A stretch of DNA of 12,952 nucleotides. Origin: an uncultured Acetobacteraceae bacterium (GTDB taxonomy: Bacteria; Pseudomonadota; Alphaproteobacteria; Acetobacterales; Acetobacteraceae). Position numbers and translations under genes: made by a program. Below the pieces are notes generated by a model that did no database searches, was not told where the DNA came from, and was given only the letters and a program-made list of their open reading frames with translations. The stretch lies in contig CAIMEK010000556.1 of the NCBI GenBank assembly GCA_903839965.1, positions 1 through 12,952 of the forward strand, written 5' to 3'. This document shows, piece after piece, positions 1 to 6,759 of this stretch (the stretch's first letter is position 1; each line of letters begins with the position of its first letter).

Positions 1-818
1 CGCAGGTCGAAGACCCGGTTCGCGCTTTGCAACTCGATGTATTGGCGGCGCCGATAGTCGAAGGTGAACCGGAAATACAGCCAATTGATCTTGTCGGGGG
101 TCTCGTTGTAGAGCAGGTCCTGCTCGCCCTCCGGTATCCACTGGAACCCGTCGGCCGACCCATCCGGGTAACGACGCCCGTACCATTGGTTGTCGATGCC
201 GGGCTGCTGCCAGCCATTCTTCATGCCGAAGTGCCAATCCTCGGGCGTAACGCCCTCGGATACGCGCCAGTACTGCCACTTCTTCAGGGTCTTGCCATTG
301 ACCGAGTTCACGTAGCGCACACCCGCCATGTAGCGGTGTTCGGTGTCCTGCAGATCGAAGAAAAACCCGAATGCCCGGATGTCCGCCTCGCCGAGGCCCA
401 GCCGGTCCTGCTGCGGCGTATAGGAGTACCAAGCCTCCATCTGAATCTTTTCCGGATCTTCGAAGTTGGAGAGGCGTTTGATCGCGATCCCCATGCCGCC
501 GGGCGCCAGCGGCTCCTCGTAACGGTTCGCCACGGGCCGCGTGCTGAGTTTGAGGGAGTAGGTGCCCTCCATCGAGCCGTGCGAGGCGGCGAAGCGCATC
601 GGCGCGGCGCTCAACATCGTCGGCGCCCACTTTTCCAGATCGACGACGCTGGCATCCGAGCGGAAGTCCGCGTAGACGAAGTTCGGCGTCAGATCCATCC
701 AGCCGTTGAAGCCCAGGTCGAAATCGTCGTAGGTGATCACGCGCGAGAGCGGCCGGAACTTCCCCAGGCCTCGCTCGTAGCTCAGCACACGTTCCACGTC
801 CTCTCCCTCCGTTGACAT
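1..818 (-). CDS. Hypothetical protein, partial at the C-terminus (possibly DUF6772-like)
   Basis: An open frame runs from ATG 818 down to the left edge without a stop, giving about 272 visible residues. I do not firmly recognise the family. The length and an early segment reading VITYDDFDLGFNGWMDL faintly recall the DUF6772 family, but this is a weak recollection. The protein is soluble-looking, with no signal peptide or membrane segment. It is rich in Trp, Tyr, Phe and Asp, with alternating hydrophobic stretches (for example RYMAGVRYVNSVNGKTLKKW and INWLYFRFTFDYRRRQYIEL) that suggest a beta-sandwich fold. The start is uncertain. ATG 818 has only a distant AGGAG, whereas in-frame GTG 797 is preceded by a purine-rich GGAGGGAGAGG at good spacing and would give VERVLSYERGLGKF. 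The gene is divergent from the dehydrogenase/racemase operon, so the two may share regulation. Codon use matches its neighbours. Confidence 0.8.
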   Translation of the reverse strand, partial: MSTEGEDVERVLSYERGLGKFRPLSRVITYDDFDLGFNGWMDLTPNFVYADFRSDASVVDLEKWAPTMLSAAPMRFAASHGSMEGTYSLKLSTRPVANRYEEPLAPGGMGIAIKRLSNFEDPEKIQMEAWYSYTPQQDRLGLGEADIRAFGFFFDLQDTEHRYMAGVRYVNSVNGKTLKKWQYWRVSEGVTPEDWHFGMKNGWQQPGIDNQWYGRRYPDGSADGFQWIPEGEQDLLYNETPDKINWLYFRFTFDYRRRQYIELQSANRVFDL

Positions 819-865
819 GTTTGGCCGGGTTGGCTCCTGCCCAGGAACTGCGCATTCACGGCCCG

Positions 866-890
866 GTCCGATGGTGCGACATTATCGGAC
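866..890. promoter_or_regulatory. Perfect inverted repeat, candidate operator
   Basis: GTCCGAT (866-872) and ATCGGAC (884-890) are exact reverse complements separated by 11 bp, which puts the half-sites 18 bp apart. The repeat lies in the 276-bp gap between the divergent minus-strand hypothetical gene and the plus-strand dehydrogenase operon, where a shared operator would be expected. No regulator gene is visible beside it. A chance repeat cannot be excluded. Confidence 0.35.
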
Positions 891-1094
891 GGCAGGGGGT
901 CGTGCAAAGCGATGGTTGCGTCCCGCCGGGGCCAGTGCAGGACCGACGGGTGGTCATCGCCGGCGCAGCTCTGGCCGAACCGGCGACGTTCAGCAAATGG
1001 ACCGCTGGCTGCTAGTGCCGGCATGCGCCATAAAGTCACCAGGTCAGGCGCCGGCGGACGTGCCGCGCACCATCGCAAGCAGGGAGGTTTTGTC

Positions 1095-1976
1095 ATGAGC
1101 AAGCAGGCCGGGCTGGTCGGCGTCGGCATCATGGGCAGCCAGATGGCCCGCAAGCTCACGGCCGCGGGCTATACGTTGCACGCACGTGACATCAAGCCCG
1201 AGGCGCAGGCGCGCGCGCGCGAAATCGGTTGCGTGGTTGCCGCCTCGCCGGCCGAGGTCGCGCGGTCGTGCGATGTGATCCTGATTTCCGTTCCTTTGCC
1301 GGAAGACGTCGAGCAGATCGTGCTGGGAGAGACCGACGGGATCCTCGCGGCGGCCAGCCCCGGCACGGTGATCGTCGACCTCAGCACGGTCGATGCCTTT
1401 TCCACCCGCCGCAACGCCGAGCAGGCTGCCGCCCAGGGCGTGGGCTATCTCGACTGTCCGGTGCTGGGTCGGCCGCAAGGGTGTGGCAAGTGGACCCTGC
1501 CCACCGGCGGCGACGAGCGGCACCTCGAAAAGGCGCGTCCGATCCTCGAGAACCTTGCGGCGCGCATTCTGCCGGTCGGTCCCTCCGGTCACGGCAATGT
1601 CGTGAAGCTGCTCAACAACATGATGTTCGGCGCGATCAACGCAATCACCGCCGAGGTGTTCGCACTGTCCGCCAGGTTGGGCATGGAACCGAAGGTCCTG
1701 TTCAACACCATCGCCGACAGCGGCGCGGCAACCGTCAGCAACCTGTTCCGCGAGCTGGGGCCGAAGATCCTGGGCGATGATTTCTCGCCGCTGTTCTCGA
1801 TCGACAACCTGCACAAGGATATGCGTCTGGGCATCGAGATGGCCCACAGGGTCGGCGCCGACTTCCTGGTTTCGGAAACCAACCAGCGGCTCAACACGCT
1901 GGCCCGCGAGGCCGGCTTCGGGGCCGAGGACACCGCGGCGGCCGTCAAGATCTGCCGCCGCATGCTGGACCGCTGA
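1095..1976 (+). CDS. NAD(P)-dependent beta-hydroxyacid dehydrogenase (3-hydroxyisobutyrate dehydrogenase family)
   Basis: A 293-residue protein of the usual family length. It should oxidise a beta-hydroxyacid to the semialdehyde or ketoacid with NAD(P)+ in the cytoplasm. The N-terminal Rossmann motif GVGIMGSQMA spans residues 9-18. The family substrate-binding segment is at 120-135, and the catalytic Lys is K171 in GNVVKLLNN, with N175 following. The substrate segment reads DCPVLGRPQGCGKWTL instead of the common DAPVSGG..GA..GTL. The Gly-Gly that contacts the substrate carboxylate is therefore Gly-Arg, which points to a substrate other than 3-hydroxyisobutyrate. Start ATG 1095 was chosen because AGGGAGG (1081-1087) sits just upstream and the Rossmann motif begins at the normal distance; an upstream in-frame extension to 912 lacks family similarity. 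The LarA-like gene begins 11 bp after the stop, so the two are very likely cotranscribed. Confidence 0.93.
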   Translation: MSKQAGLVGVGIMGSQMARKLTAAGYTLHARDIKPEAQARAREIGCVVAASPAEVARSCDVILISVPLPEDVEQIVLGETDGILAAASPGTVIVDLSTVDAFSTRRNAEQAAAQGVGYLDCPVLGRPQGCGKWTLPTGGDERHLEKARPILENLAARILPVGPSGHGNVVKLLNNMMFGAINAITAEVFALSARLGMEPKVLFNTIADSGAATVSNLFRELGPKILGDDFSPLFSIDNLHKDMRLGIEMAHRVGADFLVSETNQRLNTLAREAGFGAEDTAAAVKICRRMLDR

Positions 1977-1987
1977 CGGAGGGTGCG

Positions 1988-3412
1988 ATGCGCGACGTGC
2001 TGCTTGACTACGGCCAGGGTAAATTGCGGGTCGAGGTTCCGGATTCGACCATCATCGTGCGCTATGGCGAGACCTATACCGATCCCGAACCGCTGGGCGA
2101 GCCGGCGGATCTGACGCGCAAGGCGCTCGACGCGCCGCTCGGCCTGCCGCCGCTCAAGGACGTAGCGGGGCCCGGCAAGAAGGCCGTCATCGCCTTCCCC
2201 GATCGGGTCAAAGGCGGCGGTCACGCCAAGGCGCATCGCCGGGTTGCTGTGCCCATGGTGATCGGCGACCTGTTGGCCGGCGGCTGCCGCGAGGAAGACA
2301 TATCGCTGCTGTGCGCACCCGGCCTGCATCGCCACAACACGGTGGAGGAGTGGTCGGGCTACCTGGGCACCGACCTGGTCCGGCGCTTCTGGCCGGATCG
2401 CATCCTCAATCACGACGCCGAAGGGCCGGAGCTCGCCGAGTTGGGCACCGATGCCATGGGCAACGTGGTGCAGTCGAACCGCCGCTTCATGGACGCCGAC
2501 ATCCCCGTCCTCATCGGCCACTGCTCGGGCAATCCCTATGGCGGCTATTCGGGCGGATACAAGATGCTGGTAACCGGGCTGGCGGGCTGGCGCTCGATCG
2601 CCTCCCACCATACCCCGAAGACCATGCATCGCGAGGACTGGCTGGGCGCCTCGACGAAGCAGCACATGCGCCACCAGTTCCGCTCGATCGGCGTGGCCAT
2701 CGAAACCGCGGCCGGCAAACGCTTCTTTGCCGTCGACGCCGTGGTCGGACAGCGTTCGCAGGTGCTCGACGTTCAGGCCGGCTCGCTCGACCTGGTGGAG
2801 AAGGCGACCTGGCCGCTGGCCGACCGCCGGACCGTGGTGGCGCTCGGCATGCAGGAGCCGGCCGACGTGCTGCTGATCGGGCTGCCGCGGGACTTCCACT
2901 ACGGTCCGGGAATGGGCACCAATCCCATCCTCATGAGCCTGGCGATCGGAGGGCAACTCTCGCGCTGCTGGCACGCCATGCGGCCGGGCTGCGTGGTGAT
3001 TGCGGTGGCGCCCTGCGACGGCTGGTTCAACCCGCACTGGTTCCCCTCCTACGAGAGGACCTACGAGGCCATGCAGCGCTATTCGACGGCGGCCGAATTC
3101 CTCGCCTCGGACGAAGCGATGGCAATCACGCTCGATTCCGACTACCGCTTCAGCTACTCGCAGCGGTTCACCTATCACCCGTTCCATGCCATGTCGATGA
3201 TCGCCGGCGGCAGCGTGGTGCAGAAATGGACCTCGGCCGGCTATGTCGTCGGAGCCAAGGTTCCGGGCTACGCCCGGGGCATGGGGTACCGCACCGCCGC
3301 GACGGTCGAGGAGGCGCTCAAGGATGCCGCGAGGTTCGTCGGCGACTCACCGCGAATCCTCTGCACGCCGGAGTGCTTTTCCGGAGGTGTCGGCGTGCAT
3401 CTGCAGCGCTGA
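1988..3412 (+). CDS. LarA-like nickel-pincer 2-hydroxyacid racemase/epimerase (DUF2088 family)
   Basis: A 474-residue protein, somewhat longer than the roughly 425-residue Lactobacillus LarA. LarA proteins racemise 2-hydroxyacids by hydride transfer to a covalently bound nickel-pincer nucleotide. The active-site residues of the family can be matched: D72-R73 in FPDRVK, H114 in GLHRH, H178 in IGHCSGNP, K192 in GGYSGGYK (the Lys that tethers the cofactor) and H207/H208 in SHHTP. This argues for an active enzyme. Lactate is not assured, because LarA homologues act on several 2-hydroxyacids and the neighbour is a hydroxyacid dehydrogenase. The cofactor-making genes larB, larC and larE are absent from this window and would have to lie elsewhere. 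ATG 1988 follows GGAGGG (1978-1983) at short spacing, 11 bp after the dehydrogenase stop. The gene is convergent with the ybaK-like gene. Confidence 0.88.
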   Translation: MRDVLLDYGQGKLRVEVPDSTIIVRYGETYTDPEPLGEPADLTRKALDAPLGLPPLKDVAGPGKKAVIAFPDRVKGGGHAKAHRRVAVPMVIGDLLAGGCREEDISLLCAPGLHRHNTVEEWSGYLGTDLVRRFWPDRILNHDAEGPELAELGTDAMGNVVQSNRRFMDADIPVLIGHCSGNPYGGYSGGYKMLVTGLAGWRSIASHHTPKTMHREDWLGASTKQHMRHQFRSIGVAIETAAGKRFFAVDAVVGQRSQVLDVQAGSLDLVEKATWPLADRRTVVALGMQEPADVLLIGLPRDFHYGPGMGTNPILMSLAIGGQLSRCWHAMRPGCVVIAVAPCDGWFNPHWFPSYERTYEAMQRYSTAAEFLASDEAMAITLDSDYRFSYSQRFTYHPFHAMSMIAGGSVVQKWTSAGYVVGAKVPGYARGMGYRTAATVEEALKDAARFVGDSPRILCTPECFSGGVGVHLQR

Positions 3413-3413
3413 G

Positions 3414-3431
3414 CGCCGGGCGGCACCGGCG
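3414..3431. terminator. Hairpin between convergent genes, possible weak terminator
   Basis: CGCCGG (3414-3419) and CCGGCG (3426-3431) form a perfect 6-bp GC stem with a 6-nt loop. It fills the 24-bp gap between the ends of the convergent racemase and ybaK-like genes. There is no T-run on either strand, so intrinsic termination is doubtful. Confidence 0.3.
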
Positions 3432-3436
3432 GCGTA

Positions 3437-3910
3437 TCAGGCGACGAGCGGGACCCCCACGGCCGAAGCGACCCGCTGCACCTGCTTCGGATCGAGCCGC
3501 ACCTGCAGCCCGCGCTGGCCGCCGTTGACGAACACGAGCTCTTCTTCGAGCACGGTCGCCTCGATGGCGGTCGGCACCTTTCGCCGCTGTCCGAACGGGC
3601 TGATCCCGCCCACCCGGTAACCGCTCAGCCGCTCGGCCTCGGCCGGCCGCATCATCTGGGCCGACTTGCCCCCGAACGCCGCCGCCAGCCGCTTCATGCT
3701 GACCTCGCGGTCCGATGGCACGATGGCGCAGACCGGCTTGCCGTCCACCTCGGCCATGAGCGTCTTGAGAACCCGCCGCGGCTGCTCGCCGAGAGCTTCG
3801 GCCGCCTGCAGGCCGACGCGGTCGCCGCCGGGGTCGTAGTCATAGGTGTGGATGGTGAAGGCGACGCCGGAAGCTTCCAGCGCGACCGTTGCCCGCGTGC
3901 TGTTCGACAT
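3437..3910 (-). CDS. ybaK: YbaK/EbsC-type aminoacyl-tRNA deacylase (Cys-tRNA(Pro) deacylase-like)
   Basis: A 157-residue single-domain protein of typical YbaK length. YbaK hydrolyses Cys-tRNA(Pro) formed by prolyl-tRNA synthetase errors, acting in trans in the cytoplasm. Visible family features are the N-terminal MSNSTRATVALEASGVAF, the conserved Lys K49 in RRVLKTL, AIVPSDREV at 63-71, and the GGISPFG loop at 101-107. An in-frame ATG at 3928 would add six residues, but neither start has a strong Shine-Dalgarno. ATG 3910 is preferred because it gives the usual family N-terminus. It lies 60 bp downstream of the second transglutaminase-like gene on the same strand, so read-through is possible, although a hairpin lies between. 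A functional link to that cluster is not evident. Confidence 0.9.
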   Translation of the reverse strand: MSNSTRATVALEASGVAFTIHTYDYDPGGDRVGLQAAEALGEQPRRVLKTLMAEVDGKPVCAIVPSDREVSMKRLAAAFGGKSAQMMRPAEAERLSGYRVGGISPFGQRRKVPTAIEATVLEEELVFVNGGQRGLQVRLDPKQVQRVASAVGVPLVA

Positions 3911-3962
3911 GGCCGGGCTGCATAGCATGGGCGGAGGCCGTCGCTCCAGAGATCCGAGTGCC

Positions 3963-3988
3963 GGGCAGCGCTACGGCTTTGGCTGCCC
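3963..3988 (-). terminator. Hairpin over the transglutaminase stop codon
   Basis: GGGCAGC (3963-3969) and GCTGCCC (3982-3988) form a perfect 7-bp stem. The 12-nt loop carries the TAG stop (3971-3973, minus strand) of the upstream gene. No T-tract follows in the direction of transcription. It could attenuate or end transcription before the ybaK-like gene, or protect the mRNA 3' end. Confidence 0.3.
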
Positions 3989-4795
3989 TGGCGCGACCTC
4001 TTCGGTGATCACCCGGAACCCGGCCAGCGTACAGGGCCCGAACGTGGTCGCTATGGCGACGTCAGTCGCATCACGGCCTTGCGCCATCAGGATCCGGCCA
4101 ATCCGGGGCGCGTTGTGGCGGGCGTCGAAGGTGTACCAGTGGCCGCAGAGATAGGCTTCGAACCAGGCACTGAAATCCATCGGCGCGTCCACCGGCGGCA
4201 TGCCGATGTCCCCGAGATAGCCCGTGCAGTAGCGCGCGGGGATGTTCATGCAGCGACAGAGCGTAACCGCCAGATGCGCGAAATCCCGGCATACGCCGCG
4301 TCGCTCCGCATGCCCGCCGGAAGCGGTCCGGGTGGGGTCGGCGTGCTCGTAGCCGAAGGTGATGCGCTCATGGACGTAGTCACAAATCGCCTGCACCCGC
4401 GCCCAGCCGAGCTGGGTATTCCCGAACAGCGACCATGCGGTATGGACCAGCTTGTCGGTGTCGCAGTAGCGGCTGCCCAGCAGGTACACCAGCACCTCGT
4501 CGGGCAGCTCCTCCACCTTGTGTTGCAACGCATCCGGCACGACCGGGTCCGGCATGCCGGAATCCCGCACCAGGAATTCCGCGGAAATCGTGAGATGTCC
4601 GGCCGGCGCCAGGATGCGGGTGCAGGTATTGCCGAACCCGTCGCGATACTCCCTTGCCTCGATCGGCGGATCGAACGCGACGCGGTGGGGACCGATGAGA
4701 TCGGGCAAGCGCGAAGGATGGACACTGAGTGCGAGCAGCATCGGGGTGGGCTGGCTGCAATCGTAGGCGATCTCGAAACCGGCACGGATCTGCAT
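3971..4795 (-). CDS. Transglutaminase-like superfamily protein lacking the usual catalytic His
   Basis: A 274-residue protein with a beta-rich N-terminal half and a transglutaminase-like core in the C-terminal half. Such bacterial proteins are cytoplasmic cysteine-protease/transglutaminase folds of unknown substrate. The nucleophile is C169 in RRGVCRDFAHLAV, and the downstream Asp is D224 in WYTFDARHN. The position that normally carries the catalytic His (HAW) instead reads MDFSAWFEAYL, with S209. The sister protein encoded immediately upstream keeps the His. Either another residue substitutes or this protein is not a standard thiol enzyme. There are several further Cys residues (C180, C182, C190). 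ATG 4795 is preceded by TGGAGA at about 9 bp. It lies 62 bp after the preceding gene of the ATP-grasp/alpha-E cluster and is probably part of that operon. Confidence 0.88.
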   Translation of the reverse strand: MQIRAGFEIAYDCSQPTPMLLALSVHPSRLPDLIGPHRVAFDPPIEAREYRDGFGNTCTRILAPAGHLTISAEFLVRDSGMPDPVVPDALQHKVEELPDEVLVYLLGSRYCDTDKLVHTAWSLFGNTQLGWARVQAICDYVHERITFGYEHADPTRTASGGHAERRGVCRDFAHLAVTLCRCMNIPARYCTGYLGDIGMPPVDAPMDFSAWFEAYLCGHWYTFDARHNAPRIGRILMAQGRDATDVAIATTFGPCTLAGFRVITEEVAPGQPKP

Positions 4796-4857
4796 GAAAA
4801 TGATCTCCAGGGTCTCGGACGGCTGCCGTTACGGTGGCTGTATCGGGTGCGGCACGG

Positions 4858-5760
4858 TCAGGGCGAAGGTAAGGCGTGCACGGGTTCGGCCTCGGAGGTG
4901 ACATTCACCTCGACAGTCATGCCTAGGCAATCGGCTGGGAAGCCGGTCCAGGTGCCATGCAGCGGCAGCGCCTGGGCTGGATCGCGTGCAATCGCAACGC
5001 GGATAAGGTCGCGGTTGCCGATGATGCCATTGGTCGGGTCGAACTCTACCCACCCGGCACCGGGCAGGTAAACGCGCGCCCAGGCATGTGTGGAGCTGCT
5101 CTCCCGCTGCACCCGCCGATCGGCGCCCGGGCTGTACAGATAGCCCGACACGAAGCGCGCGGCGAGACCGAGCGAGCGGGCCGCCTCCATCATCAGCAGC
5201 GCGAAATCGCGGCAGGTGCCGCTGCCCAACTTCAATGTCTTCGTCGGCTCCTGGATGCCCGCCTCCAGACGAGGGATATAGGTCAGTTCCCGCTTGATGG
5301 TGTCCGTCATCGCACCAAGCAGGTCGAGCGTGCCGGTGGGCCCGTCCTGGCGCATCAGGCGGCGCGCCCAACGGTCGACCGCACGCTCCGGATCGGGGTA
5401 GTAGCGTTCGATTGAGCGGGCCAGGTCGGGGACTTCCTCCATGCCGTAGGAAAACGGATACGTCTCGGCATAGTCCTCCAGCTGGAAATCGAGAGCATTC
5501 ACCGGCCGCTGGTCCACACGCGCCTGGCTCGCGATGCGAAGCTCCCGCGCCCGGCCGGAGAAATGTGCGACGGCGACGCTGTTGCCAAACACGTCGTGAA
5601 CCCAGCGCAGCTCCGCCGGTTCCGGCGAGATGTCGAGCTTCGCCTCGAGCAGCCGCTGGTCGTGCCCGTCGCGCGGCCGCAGCATCATCCGGTGCTCGCC
5701 GAGAGCGACCGGTTGGCGGTAACGATAGGTCGTCACGTGCTCGACGGAGAGAATCGGCAT
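4858..5760 (-). CDS. Transglutaminase-like protein with bacterial transglutaminase N-terminal domain
   Basis: A 300-residue protein. The N-terminal beta domain (about residues 1-85, opening LSVEHVTTYRYRQPVALGEH, with WVHDVFGN at 53-60) matches the bacterial transglutaminase-like N-terminal region. It is followed by a transglutaminase core with a full triad: C183 in GTCRDFALLM, H225 in STHAWARVYL and D241 in VEFDPTNG. The likely activity is amide-bond hydrolysis or transfer on an unknown peptide or isopeptide substrate. There is no signal peptide, so it should act in the cytoplasm. ATG 5760 has GGAG 5 bp upstream and starts 12 bp after the alpha-E gene stop, giving tight operon coupling. The order ATP-grasp, alpha-E, transglutaminase is a conserved arrangement in many proteobacteria. 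Confidence 0.92.
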   Translation of the reverse strand: MPILSVEHVTTYRYRQPVALGEHRMMLRPRDGHDQRLLEAKLDISPEPAELRWVHDVFGNSVAVAHFSGRARELRIASQARVDQRPVNALDFQLEDYAETYPFSYGMEEVPDLARSIERYYPDPERAVDRWARRLMRQDGPTGTLDLLGAMTDTIKRELTYIPRLEAGIQEPTKTLKLGSGTCRDFALLMMEAARSLGLAARFVSGYLYSPGADRRVQRESSSTHAWARVYLPGAGWVEFDPTNGIIGNRDLIRVAIARDPAQALPLHGTWTGFPADCLGMTVEVNVTSEAEPVHALPSP

Positions 5761-5772
5761 GACGGCTCCGCC

Positions 5773-6759
5773 TCACTGCTGACGCTGGGTCTGTGGCACC
5801 CCGTTCGGAGCGTAGCCGAAGAAGGCGACGGACAGGTCGTCGGTCGCCGCGTTCAACCGCCGTTGCATCCCATCGAGAAATTCGTGCAGCCCGCCGGCGA
5901 TCACCTGCTCGATCGTGATGGCCTGGAGGGCGGCGCTGAGCGCGTCGAGGCCCTCGGCGGCGGCCGCCCCGCCGGGCAAGGCATGGCGCCCGCGCAGATT
6001 GCCCAGCAGGCGGCTGGCCTCGCCCGTACAGAACGCGACCGAGCGCGGGAAACGAGGGTGGAGCAGCAGGAAGCCGGCCACTCCCCCCGGCGTGACGGCG
6101 CCCGACACCACGCGCAGATAGGCATGATGGGCGGCGGCCGAGCGCAGCACGACGTCCCATTGGCCGACATCGACGGGCGAACCGACCTCGGACTCATGCG
6201 GCAGCAGGGCGTGGTACTTGATGTCGATGAGCCGGGTCGTCTGGTCGGCGCGTTCGATAACGCGGCCGAGGCGGTAGAACACCGATCCCTGGTCGCGATG
6301 CAGCGTGCCGTCGGTGATGCCGGTGTGGGTCTGGCACGCTTCCTTGATCCGGTTCAGCAGGCGGGGAAGATTGCCGGGGGCGAGCGCCAACGCGTCGAGC
6401 TCGCCTAGCCAGTTGCGGAACACATTGAGATGAGCCCACATTTCCGACGAGATCAGCGGCCGCAACGTGCGCGCATTCTCCCGCGCCGCGGCAATCGCGC
6501 TCACGATGGAGGTCGGGTTCGTCCGGTCGGTCACGTAGAACCGCAGCACCTGTTCTGCGGTGGGGGCCGCGTGCGTTGCCGCGAACCGGGCTTCATCGGA
6601 GTTGAGCTGAAGTACCGCCAGCCAATCCAGGGCGCCGCGGCGATCGCGGGCGAAGGTGGCGTTCACGTCGAGGATACGGGCGAGGTTCTCCGCCCGCTCG
6701 ACATAGCGAGCGAGCCAGAACAGGCAGTCCGCGGAGCGGGCGAGGAGGAGATCAGCCAA
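5773..6759 (-). CDS. Alpha-E domain protein (DUF403)
   Basis: A 328-residue, mostly alpha-helical protein. It opens with the family signature LLARSADCLFWLARYVERAE near residues 5-24 (commonly NLYWMGRYIERAEN in homologues). The alpha-E family has no proven biochemical activity. It almost always accompanies circularly permuted ATP-grasp proteins and transglutaminases, and is thought to be a partner in a peptide or amide ligation process. The start is TTG 6759, inside the end of the ATP-grasp gene: the two genes overlap by 8 bp (TTGGCTGA), with GAAGGA about 10 bp upstream. This implies translational coupling. A later start would remove the conserved N-terminal motif. Confidence 0.93.
   Translation of the reverse strand: MADLLLARSADCLFWLARYVERAENLARILDVNATFARDRRGALDWLAVLQLNSDEARFAATHAAPTAEQVLRFYVTDRTNPTSIVSAIAAARENARTLRPLISSEMWAHLNVFRNWLGELDALALAPGNLPRLLNRIKEACQTHTGITDGTLHRDQGSVFYRLGRVIERADQTTRLIDIKYHALLPHESEVGSPVDVGQWDVVLRSAAAHHAYLRVVSGAVTPGGVAGFLLLHPRFPRSVAFCTGEASRLLGNLRGRHALPGGAAAAEGLDALSAALQAITIEQVIAGGLHEFLDGMQRRLNAATDDLSVAFFGYAPNGVPQTQRQQ

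Noticed and set aside
27..815. 262-codon plus-strand frame at the left edge
   Set aside because: The minus-strand frame here is rich in Trp/Tyr/Phe and normal in composition; the plus frame is Val/Arg/Glu-rich shadow.
1589..3187. 532-codon open frame on the minus strand opposite the racemase gene
   Set aside because: It is a codon-complement shadow in GC-rich DNA: low-complexity Arg/His/Val-rich, no family resemblance, and fully overlapping well-supported plus-strand genes.
4079..5071. 330-codon plus-strand frame opposite the transglutaminase genes
   Set aside because: It crosses the gap and both minus-strand genes, has no recognisable domain and no ribosome binding site worth noting; it is a shadow.
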